DNA from: Baffinella frigidus | Lineage: Eukaryota; Cryptophyceae; Cryptomonadales; Baffinellaceae | Direction of reading: 5' to 3' | Assembly: GCA_026770585.1 (NCBI GenBank) | Contig: MU647165.1 | Location: 58,066-71,601 of the forward strand | Length of the DNA stretch: 13,536 nt | Shown here: in pieces, positions 6,584 through 12,240 of the stretch | Layout: every line of letters begins with the position of its first letter | Numbering within the stretch: the first letter of the stretch is position 1 | The notes under the pieces: generated by a model | What the model was told of the DNA's origin: nothing | The model's input: the letters and a program-made list of their open reading frames with translations, nothing else | Database searches by the model: none | Made by a program: the position numbers and the translations under genes

Positions 6584-6668
6584 GCCTGCCCGTGACTGGT
6601 ACTAAATTTTACAAACCCACATTTTACAACCCCACATTTAAAATGGTCACACTTCTAGCCTCGAGTGG

Positions 6669-6717
6669 TGCGTGACTGCGTGTTGGTATTGATACAGTTC
6701 CCTCCCTGCGGCAGGAC
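6669..6717 (+). repeat. 47-bp repeat, copy 1 (copy 2 at 7093-7138)
   Basis: GCGTGACTGCGTGTTGGTAT then TGATACAGTTCCCTCCCTGC GGCAG matches 7093-7138, where GCGTG is GCTTTTTG-like. It is a diverged family X member (GTGTTGGTNTTGATAC). It lies at the start of an open frame at 6665-6988 that runs across several repeats and is not supported as a gene. Confidence 0.7.
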
Positions 6718-6767
6718 CCTCAGCCATCAAACAGTCTGTTGGGAACGTAGGGAGGTGGAGTTAGAAC

Positions 6768-6880
6768 CCATCCGGAAAATGCTCGTATGCGCGGCCGACA
6801 CGGGGTACAGTAAGTGGCACAATGCGTCGAGCACGTGCGGCGCTGACGCTGGTTGTTTGGCAGTAAATTACCAATCTCTC
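6768..6880 (+). repeat. 113-bp dispersed repeat, inverted copy at window end
   Basis: Matches the reverse complement of 13424-13534 with four substitutions and one 2-nt gap. It contains CACGGGGTACA/GTAAGTGGC (donor-like) and TTGTTTGGCAG (acceptor-like; CAA in the other copy). One frame reads CGADAGCLAVNYQSL here and CGADAGCLAINYQSL in the other copy, but the 2-nt gap breaks frame upstream, so coding status is unclear. Confidence 0.85.
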
Positions 6881-6951
6881 TCTCTCCCTGCGGTAGGACG
6901 GGAGGAGCAAAACCAAGGGCGCGGATCGCATGACGGCCGTGTTGGTGTTCA

Positions 6952-7081
6952 TACCACGCCAGAGTGGAGGAGGGTGTTGGTTTTTTAAAAACACCAATGG
7001 TGGGGTTCTTTGACTTTTGAAAACCACTGCCTTGGGGGGGAATTGACTTTTGGCAACCCCTTCCAGGAATCTGGCGTGGTA
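6952..7081. mobile_element. 126-bp MITE at a TA target, with unfilled site
   Basis: The element 6954-7079 has perfect ends CCACGCCAGA and TCTGGCGTGG and is flanked by TA at 6952-6953 and 7080-7081. Its left flank GTGTTGGTGTTCA and right flank CAGGGCTATCCCTG are contiguous at 6404-6434 (GTTGGTGTTGATACAGGGCT), an unfilled relative. TA duplication is the mark of Tc1/mariner or Stowaway-type elements. Confidence 0.9.
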
Positions 7082-7135
7082 CAGGGCTATCCCTGCGTGA
7101 CTGCTTTTTGGTATTGATACAGTTCCCTCCCTGCG

Positions 7136-7300
7136 GCAGAACGGAGGGCAAGTCTCTCTCTCTCTCCCTCCCTCCCTCTCTCTCTCTCTCGCTCTCTCTC
7201 TCTCTCTCGCTCTCTCTCTCTCTCCCTCTCTCTCTCTGAAGGGATATCCCTCCTTTTCGGCGGCAGGACGGGAGGAGCAAAACCAAGGGCGCGGATCGCA
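7136..7300. repeat. TC-rich element copy 2
   Basis: GCAGAACGGAGGGCAAG, a TC run with three short interruptions, GAAGGGATATCCCTCCTTTT, then GGAGCAAAACCAAGGGCGCG. This is the same order as 5777-5905. It creates the long Arg/Glu minus-strand frames 6720-7322 and 7087-7329. Confidence 0.8.
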
Positions 7301-7479
7301 ACCTCTTCAGCTCGCCTGTCAAGGTGCATAGGCTAACGGCCTGAAAATGGGGTAGTTAGGCATACGGGATTGCCTAGGACCTCCTACCGTAGGCCGAGAC
7401 TCCGTAGGCCGAGTCTCGGCCTACGGTAGGAGGTCCTAGGCAACGGATCGCAACCTCTTGAGCTCGCCTGGCAAGGTGC
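7292..7479. mobile_element. Foldback family D, copy 2, between 36-bp direct repeats
   Basis: Left arm 7334-7398 (65 bp, close to 5193-5257). The right arm keeps only 29 bp (7415-7443) and is truncated after AGGTCCTAGGCAA. Direct repeats at 7292-7327 and 7444-7479 match 34 of 36 (CGGATCGCAACCTCTT then CAAGGTGC). Each repeat ends in CAAGGTGC, a donor-like string. Confidence 0.85.
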
Positions 7480-7499
7480 GAGGCGACTTTATTATTATT

Positions 7500-7542
7500 G
7501 AAACCCGAATGCTGATTGCAGAAAGTTTAAACCTGAGGCAAG
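7500..7542 (+). pseudogene. Exon-end fragment E.RMLI..NLRQ with GTGCGA donor
   Basis: Reads ETRMLIAESLNLRQ plus one base, then GTGCGA at 7543. The exon candidate at 7801-7918 ends ENRMLIGTTKNQNLRQ plus one base at the same donor, in the same phase. Upstream here is AT-rich (TTTATTATTATT), similar to the sequence after the second copy, so the exon end and intron start were duplicated. Confidence 0.45.
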
Positions 7543-7559
7543 GTGCGAGACGACTTTGT

Positions 7560-7690
7560 TTTATTGTTCAGCAAGTACCGCTACCGAGCGAGGACGGGAC
7601 ACGATTTCAAAAACTTTAACCTGAATCCTGAAGGAAATGGACTTGAAAAATGAAAAGCCAGGACCGGAATCCCGGTCCTGGCTGTCTTAT
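7560..7690 (+). repeat. Diverged long inverted repeat partner of 9066-9195
   Basis: CCGAGCGAGGACGGGACACGA at 7577-7596, CTGAATCCTGAAGGAAATGG near 7621, and CGGAATCCCGGTCCTGGC at 7665-7682 have reverse-complement counterparts in the same order at 9155-9190, 9110-9130 and 9072-9092. Identity looks about 75-80 percent over roughly 120 bp. An inner hairpin pairs CCAGGACCGG with CCGGTCCTGG. Confidence 0.65.
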
Positions 7691-7800
7691 ATGTGCCGAG
7701 TTGGCTCGACAGCGGAAGGCCTTACGGTTGAGCGACAGAAAAACATTTAATGGTCTGTTAAGGTGCGAGAACGTAGCTTTGGGGGATCACACGAGAGCAG

Positions 7801-7918
7801 AAGATGTTCTGGAGAGTCACCTACCCAGAGTCATATATCACCAAGTGTACAACGTGTATGAAGATTTCTGAAAATCGAATGCTGATCGGGACTACAAAAA
7901 ATCAAAATCTGAGGCAAG
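7801..7918 (+). CDS. Exon candidate between CAG and GTGCGA, with CxxC
   Basis: Unrecognised. After GAGAGCAG the frame reads KMFWRVTYPESYITKCTTCM, then KISENRMLIGTTKNQNLRQ plus one base, 118 nt in all, to donor GTGCGA at 7919. The composition is protein-like, with one CxxC pair. The last third is repeated in the same phase and with the same donor at 7500-7542, with amino-acid changes at variable positions but E.RMLI and NLRQ kept. A competing frame covers 7650-7871 (it includes CLICAELARQRKAL and ends YNVYEDF). It lacks this support downstream of 7760, though its first part up to TTAAG/GTGCGAG (7761) could be another exon. The phases of those two do not join cleanly. A decayed exon array is as likely as a live gene. 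Confidence 0.35.
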
Positions 7919-7925
7919 GTGCGAG

Positions 7926-8342
7926 GAGATTTTTATTACTATTGTAAAGCAAGTAGAAGGCGTGCGGTAAAGCGATAGAAGGCCTCAGTGAGGGACAAGA
8001 CTCTGATAGAAGGCCTCGGTGAGGGACACGACTGTGTTGCGCCGATGACGGAGAGAAAGAAGCTCAAACGAAACCGGTGTGTGTGTCTCAGCTAGTCCCA
8101 CACGGCCTGCACGGAAGGGAATACATGGTGGCCATTTTGGCTTTGATCCGTAATAACCGCACTTTTCTCCCAGAGACCTAAACGTGAGTCATTACTACCA
8201 ACACGGCCGCCATGTGCGCACTCCCTCGGAGGCATAATTAAGTTGAATGGTCAAATGTTGCGGGGGAGAAGGAGTGACTTTACTCACGGGACAGTGTCCC
8301 CAGCCACGCGACAAAGCCCAACTAGGCTCTGTCTGAGCAGGG
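7926..8342. other. Low-information stretch with family X fragments
   Basis: Two near copies of GATAGAAGGCCTCRGTGAGG (7974, 8006) lie side by side; the second continues GACACGACTGTGTTGCGCCG, distantly like the VYEPA exon DNA. ACATGGTGGCCATTTTGGCT (8123) and, inverted, ACCAACACGGCCGCCATGTG (8198) are family X relatives pointing at each other. No convincing gene. Confidence 0.5.
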
Positions 8343-8397
8343 CACACCTCAGACACACCTCAGTCACACCTCAGTCACACCTCAGTCACACCTCAGT
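8343..8397. repeat. 11-bp tandem repeat (CACACCTCAGT)5
   Basis: Five units: four perfect at 8354-8397 and one with an end change at 8343-8353. The frame at 8243-8545 passes through it as TSVTPQSHLSHTSV and is not supported as a gene. Confidence 0.95.
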
Positions 8398-8485
8398 CGG
8401 CGACGAGAGAGGGCACGTGCACTCTCTACACGCTGTGTCCTGTACTGATGCTGCGAGGGACTCTTGTACTGAGCCTGCGGGCCTA

Positions 8486-8536
8486 CAGGGGTACCTCGCT
8501 CATAAGAAAGCGCACCCCCCTAGGACCCTACAGTGT
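8486..8536 (+). mobile_element. MITE family B, left-end fragment
   Basis: CAGGGGTACCTCGCTCATAA then GAAAGCGCACCCCCCTAGGA matches the left half of the full element at 11929-12045. The right half is missing. Confidence 0.75.
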
Positions 8537-8656
8537 GGAGAGTGAGGCCCCGTGAGCCTGGGCTAGGCCACTTCGGGATACATAGGCCCGCCTCGGGACA
8601 AACAGCTTCCCCTTCATTTGGATGCAGGCGCGCAGTAATCACCGCATGCTTTGCCC

Positions 8657-8794
8657 ATGGTCAGTTTGACACGGTCAAATCCAGCTATGGTCAATTTGAC
8701 ACGATCAAAATGGTCAGTTTGACACGGTCAAATCCAGCTATGGTCAATTTGACGCGGTCAAAATGGTCAGTTTGACACGGTCAAATCCAGCTAA
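8657..8794. repeat. 53-bp tandem repeat rich in TTTGAC...GTCAAA palindromes
   Basis: TCAGTTTGACACGGTCAAAT starts at 8661, 8714 and 8767 (period 53). Each unit has two half-units carrying the palindrome TTTGAC-NNN-GTCAAA (one half has GATCAAA), about five sites in 138 bp. Related GATGGTCAAAT strings recur at 10456-10540 and 10971-11020. Confidence 0.95.
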
Positions 8795-8824
8795 CTGTCC
8801 GTGTTTGCTCTGAACACCCCCTAC

Positions 8825-8848
8825 TGCCATTACCTCGAGGTAATGGCA
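8825..8848. repeat. 24-bp perfect palindrome
   Basis: TGCCATTACCTC followed by GAGGTAATGGCA, perfect with no loop. It lies inside an open frame (8801-9070) that I do not support as a gene. Confidence 0.95.
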
Positions 8849-8899
8849 TTGGAGCCATTTTCCCTTCTATCTCTCCGCCTGTGGACGCTGTGCCGCTAT

Positions 8900-8988
8900 T
8901 CTAGATGGACCGTAATTATTAGTAAACACCATTTTGTACTGCAAAATTTGAATTTAAAACACTACATGTCCAAACGGGTCCATCTAGA
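8900..8988. mobile_element. Small foldback element (TCTAGATGGAC ends)
   Basis: TCTAGATGGACCGT (8900-8913) pairs with ACGGGTCCATCTAGA (8974-8988) with a one-base bulge. The AT-rich interior (TTATTAGTAAACACC, AACACTACATG) weakly resembles the family C core. A 12-bp palindrome, AACTTCGAAGTT, lies just outside at 9003-9014. Confidence 0.6.
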
Positions 8989-9038
8989 AGTTCGCAATCT
9001 CGCAACTTCGAAGTTCGCTTTGGCCAAGTCCTACCAGA

Positions 9039-9299
9039 TTGGCTCTATCGAGCGACCTAAGCACGTTTAAGCCACGACCGGAAATCCGGCCTCAGATTTT
9101 TCATTTTAAAAAGTCTATTTCCCTTAGGATGCAGGTGAAAGCTCTTCCAATCCTTGAAAATTGTGTCCCGTCCTCGCTCGGCAGCGGCCTTCACCTAAAC
9201 CCCAAAACCCTGATAGAGAGAGTGTGTCTCTCTGGGAAGCTCAGGCTCGAGTCTGCGGTAGCGCGCGGCTTTTGGTTGAGGGGAACTCCTGAACCCTGA
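9039..9299 (+). CDS. Doubtful open frame over exon module A
   Basis: An 86-codon frame without ATG at its start; an internal Met is at about 9129. The part from 9129 (MQVKALPILENCVPSSLG, then NPKTLIERVCLSGKLRLESA) looks protein-like. Its VCLSGKLRLESAVA segment aligns in phase with VCPSPQLKIESAAA at 9566-9607. The upstream part overlaps the long inverted repeat 9066-9195, and the end runs into CCTGAAA repeats. I read it as a decayed copy of the exon module, perhaps with its preceding exon. Confidence 0.2.
   Translation: MALSSDLSTFKPRPEIRPQIFHFKKSISLRMQVKALPILENCVPSSLGSGLHLNPKTLIERVCLSGKLRLESAVARGFWLRGTPEP
9240..9267 (+). pseudogene. LKIESAAA exon module, copy A, donor lost
   Basis: CTCAGGCTCGAGTCTGCGGT AGCGCGCG aligns with the 28-nt exon at 9754-9781 (LRLESAVAR against LKIESAAAR). 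Preceded by TCTCTCTGGGAAG. The donor position reads GCTTTT instead of GTGAGT. Confidence 0.4.
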
Positions 9300-9677
9300 A
9301 ATCCTGAACCCTGAAACCTCGAAACCCTGAAACCCTGAAACCCTGAAACCCTGAAACCTGGCCGTGGTGTCTCGCTCCAGGGAGGGCGCGCGTTTTTTTG
9401 GGGGGGGGGTGATGAGGTGTGAAAGGGGGGGCTGTGATGATGTTTCGCGGGGATGGGGGGTGCTCGGCGAGTATTCCGTGTTTAGGGGGAACTCCTGAAC
9501 CCTGAAATCCTGAACCCTGAAACCTCGAAACCCTGAAGCCCTGAAACCTGCCCCTAAACGAGGTGTGTCCCTCTCCGCAGCTCAAGATCGAATCAGCGGC
9601 AGCGCATGACAAGTATTCCGTGTTTAGGGGGAAACCCTGAACCCTGAAATACTGAAACCCTGAAACCCTGAAACCTG
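9289..9677 (+). repeat. CCTGAAA/CCCTGAAA arrays between exon modules
   Basis: Three tracts (9289-9362, 9493-9550, 9634-9677) of CCTGAACCCTGAAATCCTGA type, with four perfect CCCTGAAA octamers at 9325-9356. The intervening sequence repeats TATTCCGTGTTTAGGGGG (9471, 9614). The minus-strand frame 9241-9681 (GFRVSGFQ repeats) is translated repeat. Confidence 0.9.
9581..9608 (+). pseudogene. LKIESAAA exon module, copy B
   Basis: TCCCTCTCCGCAG precedes CTCAAGATCGAATCAGCGGC, a good acceptor context. The donor position reads ACAAGT instead of GTGAGT, so the 3' edge is damaged. Confidence 0.4.
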
Positions 9678-9753
9678 CCAATTTTCTAGGGAGTTTGTTG
9701 ATTTTTTCGCCAATTCACTGGGACCTAAACGTGGTGTGCCTCCCCCTTGCCAG

Positions 9754-9781
9754 CTCAAGATCGAATCAGCGGCGGCTCGCG
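9754..9781 (+). CDS. LKIESAAA exon module, copy C, both splice edges intact
   Basis: CCTCCCCCTTGCCAG / CTCAAGATCGAATCAGCGGC GGCTCGCG / GTGAGT. A pyrimidine tract, CAG acceptor and canonical donor bracket a 28-nt exon coding LKIESAAAR plus one base. Copies A and B show the same exon with damaged donors. The intron after it enters the 400-bp CCCTAAA-type block and could end at CCAGGCAG 10224, before the candidate exon 10225-10286. Joined in phase, that stays open (V-D-A-R-G-L-C-G-R...). Function unknown; 28 nt is small but possible for an internal exon. Confidence 0.35.
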
Positions 9782-9810
9782 GTGAGTACTCCGGAGCGAG
9801 ACGCCACGGG

Positions 9811-10210
9811 TGAACCCTGAACCCTAAACCCTAATCCCTAAACCCCAAACCGTAAACTCTCAACACCAACCCCCCAAACCCAAACCCCAAATCCTGAACC
9901 CTAAACCCTAATCCCTAATCCCTAAACCCTAATCCCTAAACCCTCTGACCCCTAAACCCCAAACCCCAAACCCTCAACACCAACCCCCCAAACCCAAACC
10001 CTAAACCCTAAACCCTAAACCCTAAACCCTAAACCCTAATCCCTAAACCCCAATCCCTAAACCCTAATCCCTAAACCCCAAACCCCAAACCCTCAACACC
10101 AACCCCCCAAACCCAAACCCCAAACCCTAAACCCTAAACCCTAATCCCTAAACCCCTCAACCCTAAACCCTCTACCCTAAACCCTAAACCCCAAACCCCA
10201 AACCCCAAAG
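9811..10210 (+). repeat. Internal telomere-like block with higher-order repeat
   Basis: Mixed CCCTAAA, CCCTAAT, CCCCAAA and CCCAAA units. The longest perfect CCCTAAA run is five copies at 9999-10033. A marker string, CTCAACACCAACCCCCCAAA, recurs near 9859, 9973 and 10092, so the block itself has a roughly 115-bp higher-order period. It is bounded by unique-looking sequence on both sides, so it is not a chromosome end. Confidence 0.95.
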
Positions 10211-10224
10211 CCTGAGCCAGGCAG

Positions 10225-10286
10225 TCGACGCTCGGGGGCTTTGCGGACGAGTTTGCAAAGCCGTCGCCGGGCAAGCTGCGCGGCAG
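10225..10286 (+). CDS. Exon candidate after telomere-like intron
   Basis: Preceded by CCTGAGCCAGGCAG and followed by GTTTTA (donor-like GT). One frame reads STLGGFADEFAKPSPGKLRG; a second is also open (VDARGLCGRVCKAVAGQAAR) and is the one in phase with exon 9754-9781. The final 41 bp (10247-10287) recur at 10748-10788 with one mismatch, there followed by GAAACG (GT lost). A shorter relative, CTCTTTGCGAAGTTGCGGGG CAG/GTGG, lies at 10609-10634. The GT here lies at the edge of the foldback at 10290-10433, so the intron start could be transposon-supplied. No family recognised. Confidence 0.35.
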
Positions 10287-10437
10287 GTTTTATCCGGGGA
10301 AACCTATTTTTCTTTCATTTGATGGCAACAAAAATTACTACACAATTCGTTCGTATTTACTAGTAATATTAAAGAACTTGTGTAATGATTTTAATTGCCA
10401 TCAAATGAAAGAAAAATAGGTTTCCCCGGATAAGGTT
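10286..10437. mobile_element. Foldback element family C with 39-bp perfect arms
   Basis: Arms 10290-10328 and 10395-10433 are perfect reverse complements over 39 bp, beginning TTATCCGGGGAAACC. The interior core (about 10332-10392) is shared with 3836-3893. GGTT lies immediately outside both ends (10286-10289 and 10434-10437), a candidate 4-bp duplication. The TTATC ends and 4-bp duplication are the same arrangement as in family F (5937-6086). Confidence 0.9.
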
Positions 10438-10449
10438 CTCCCCCCCGAC

Positions 10450-10560
10450 GATTTTGATGGTCAAATTGATGGTCAAATTCCTTCACCCTAAGGGATGATG
10501 GTCAAATTCCTTCACCCTAAAGGGCGATGGTCAAATTCCTTCACCCTAAGGGGGGCTAAG
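10450..10560. repeat. GATGGTCAAATTCCTTCACC tandem repeat
   Basis: Three units of GATGGTCAAATTCCTTCACC CTAAGGG of about 30 bp, preceded by two short GATGGTCAAATT units. The GGTCAAA core is shared with 8657-8794 and 10965-11040. Confidence 0.9.
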
Positions 10561-10808
10561 GGGTGGCCGCGGGCAGCTAGGGCCCTTACGTCTCGCCTTG
10601 TCTTCTGGCTCTTTGCGAAGTTGCGGGGCAGGTGGTGCGGGTAGTGATCCGGGTACGGGTACTCCGTAGCACCCTACGCTAGGCGATACCGTAGTGTCCT
10701 ACGCAGTCCGCCTTCGTACCCGTACCCGAAAACTCCGAAGCGAAGCTGACGAGATTGCAAAGCCGTCGCCGGGCAAGCTGCGCGGCAGGAAACGCCCGAA
10801 ACCCCACA
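10561..10808. other. Inverted repeat element between 41-bp direct repeats
   Basis: CGGGTACGGGTA (10650-10661) pairs perfectly with TACCCGTACCCG (10717-10728); inside are diverged CCGTAG...CCTACGC strings in both orientations. The second copy of the 41-bp exon-like repeat is at 10748-10788. Nothing else recognised. Confidence 0.6.
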
Positions 10809-10917
10809 CCCGAAACCCGAAACCCGAAACCCGAAACCCGAAACCCGAAACCCGAAACCCGAAACCTTAAACCTTACATGTAATTAAACCCTCAACCCTA
10901 AACCCTAAACCCTAAAT
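10809..10917 (+). repeat. (CCCGAAA)8 then CCCTAAA
   Basis: Eight perfect CCCGAAA units at 10809-10864, then a short unique string, then three CCCTAAA units at 10896-10916. A third homogenised heptamer variant in this window. Confidence 0.95.
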
Positions 10918-11169
10918 CCCATCGGCAGGAAATACCTCGACGATGACGACGACTGAGGACGGGATAATTTTGATGGTCAAATCGGTGTGGATGGGAGGGG
11001 ACAATTTTGATGGTCAAATCGGTGTGGATAGGACGGGAACTCCGACACTATTGGAGGGGGGAACTCCGGATGACATTGCGGTACAGGATATGCTATTTTA
11101 GGCATAGAAACCAAGGCTTAAAATAGCACAAATCGGCGTAGAGGCTCAATGAATTTGCGGGGATGGGTA
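10918..11169. repeat. TTTTGATGGTCAAATCGGTG direct repeat and a hairpin
   Basis: AATTTTGATGGTCAAATCGG TGTGGAT occurs twice, at about 10966 and 11003. A 10-bp perfect hairpin pairs TGCTATTTTA (11091-11100) with TAAAATAGCA (11119-11128); its left side matches the interior of 3401-3530. No gene. Confidence 0.75.
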
Positions 11170-11266
11170 CAGGGCTACCTCGCTCATAAAAAACGCCCCC
11201 CCCCCAAGGACCACCGTAGGGCCCTAGGCATAGCCCTACTGTAGGGTCCTAGGGGGGGCGGGTTTG
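11170..11266 (+). mobile_element. MITE family B, right end truncated
   Basis: CAGGGCTACCTCGCTCATAA at the left, an inner palindrome (GGACCACCGTAGGGCCCTAGG against TAGCCCTACTGTAGGGTCC), then GGGGGGGCGGGTTT, after which similarity to the full element stops. Confidence 0.75.
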
Positions 11267-11318
11267 CGCCAGTGCCGCGATCCTCTGTGCGATCCTCTGT
11301 GGGAGGGGGGCGTGATGT

Positions 11319-11412
11319 GATCCGAAAGGAAGCATGGCCTTTCTACAGAACAAGTTCCGGTGTCCGCCTCTGGTGGGAGCTCGAAGAACCTACAGGACCC
11401 AACGGACCAGTA
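11319..11412 (+). pseudogene. CW..L..GPKGP module, copy a
   Basis: Begins GATCCGAAAGGAAGCATGG. In the frame shared with other copies it reads VIRKEAWPFYRTSSGVRLWW then ELEEPTGPNGPVG. Copy c (minus strand, 12861-12967) reads KAWPFYRTSS, an eight-residue insertion, GFRLCWELEELQGPKGSV. A frame 11272-11574 continues to GLIGVVRRSPQEFWSSART before entering a MITE at 11516. No family recognised. Confidence 0.4.
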
Positions 11413-11515
11413 GGACTGATTGGCGTCGTTCGGAGATCCCCTCAAGAGTTTTGGAGCTCCGCTCGTACTCACATGCGGACGCGGATGACTTTTGAGGACT
11501 CTGTCGCGTCCTCCC

Positions 11516-11619
11516 TATCCCTAAGTGGCGAGGCGGTCGAAATGGACCGCCAAGAGGTCCTAGGCAGGTCCTAGGGCCCTACGGTAGGGCATGTGCGCCT
11601 ACTCGCCACTTGAGGGATA
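11516..11619 (+). mobile_element. MITE family A, copy 2
   Basis: Ends TATCCCTAAGTGGCGAG (11516-11532) and CTCGCCACTTGAGGGATA (11602-11619) pair with one gap. The interior has GGTCCTAGGCAGGTCCTAGG GCCCTACGGTAGGGC. Opposite orientation to 2519-2624. Confidence 0.85.
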
Positions 11620-11655
11620 CCAGGGGGGGGGGGGTCGCGTCTGCGCGATGCGCGA

Positions 11656-11752
11656 AATTCGTCAACTTATTCTTTACTCTCCGCATAAGTTGACAAATTT
11701 GTAGAGGAATTGACTTAAAAAACGAGTTTTAGAACTCGTTTTTTGAGATAAG
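11656..11752. mobile_element. Foldback family F, truncated copy
   Basis: Matches 5989-6086: AAATTCGTCAACTTATTCTT loop and the whole right arm to TTTTTTGAGATAA. Only 15 bp of the left arm remain, so this copy cannot form the full hairpin. Confidence 0.9.
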
Positions 11753-11830
11753 GATGGACGGTGGTTGTAGATATGGGGCGCGTGTACGAGTTTGTGAGTG
11801 AAATAAGGAGGCACAATGGCTGGAGGCGTA

Positions 11831-11905
11831 CAGGGGGTACCTCGCTTATGAGGAGGCGCCCCCCCACCCCTAGGACCACCGTAGGGCCATGGATACACAG
11901 TAGGC
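11831..11905 (+). mobile_element. MITE family B fragment
   Basis: CAGGGGGTACCTCGCTTATG AGGAGGCGCCCCCCCACCCC TAGGACCACCGTAGGGCC, then a diverged end CACAGTAGGCC. It sits just before the full copy. Confidence 0.7.
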
Positions 11906-11908
11906 CTC

Positions 11909-12067
11909 CTGGAAATTCCACAAAACTACAGGGGTGCCTCGCTCATAAGAAAGCGCCACCCTCTAGGACCCTACAGTAGGCCAATGCCTAGGGCCCTATG
12001 GTGGCCCTAGGGGGGGGTCAGTTTCTCATGAGCGAGGAACCCCTGTACTGGAAATTCCACAAAACTA
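11909..12067. mobile_element. MITE family B, full copy, TA target plus 20-bp direct repeats
   Basis: The element 11929-12045 has ends CAGGGGTGCCTCGCTCATAA and TTCTCATGAGCGAGGAACCC CTG (imperfect inverted repeat of about 24 bp) and a CCTAGGGCC-rich palindromic core. TA flanks both ends (11927-11928, 12046-12047). Beyond that, CTGGAAATTCCACAAAACTA occurs at 11909-11928 and 12048-12067 (20 of 20), longer than any usual target duplication. Confidence 0.85.
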
Positions 12068-12075
12068 AGCCGTAA

Positions 12076-12237
12076 TATCCAGCCACCGAGCATTTCATTT
12101 ACATAATTTGGGATCAGAATCATCATGAGTTCTGGGGTTTATCGGACAGGCTTCTGCGATCCTATTTTGGAATAGCTCAAACACCCCAACAGAACCAACC
12201 CTGTGTCCCCTCTTCACGAGCCTCTGCACTGGAGAGC
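12076..12237 (+). CDS. Terminal-exon candidate, 54 open codons, no ATG
   Basis: Open from 12076 to stop TAA 12238-12240. The protein-like part reads HFIYIIWDQNHHEFWGLSDR then LLRSYFGIAQTPQQNQPC, ending ...SSRASALES. AATATCCAG at 12074-12082 could be the acceptor, with exon start 12083. The stretch has no tandem repeat and a balanced residue mix with four aromatics and a His pair, unlike the translated repeats elsewhere. It would be the last exon of a + strand gene; no upstream exon is identified because MITE family B sits directly before it. I do not recognise a domain. Confidence 0.35.
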
Positions 12238-12240
12238 TAA

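Noticed and set aside
5416-7329. Long minus-strand frames rich in Arg/Glu (5416-5934, 5985-6290, 6720-7322, 7087-7329)
   Set aside because: They translate GA/TC runs and pyrimidine minisatellites; both strands are open because the repeats lack stop codons.
5884-8160. Family X as a coding exon (MTAVLVLIQ on +, IRALGFAPP on -)
   Set aside because: Several frames are equally conserved because copies are nearly identical DNA, so there is no codon-level signal.
8343-8794. CRISPR-like array
   Set aside because: The repeats are contiguous tandem units without variable spacers of constant length, in a eukaryotic-looking context.
8801-9070. 89-codon + frame without ATG start
   Set aside because: It crosses a perfect palindrome and a foldback element, and has no copy or splice-edge support.
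9241-9681. 146-codon minus-strand frame with GFRVSGFQ repeats
   Set aside because: Translation of CCTGAAA arrays; the + strand carries the splice-bounded exon modules instead.
9811-10210. A true telomere or chromosome end
   Set aside because: Units are degenerate, the longest perfect CCCTAAA run is five, and non-repetitive sequence continues on both sides.
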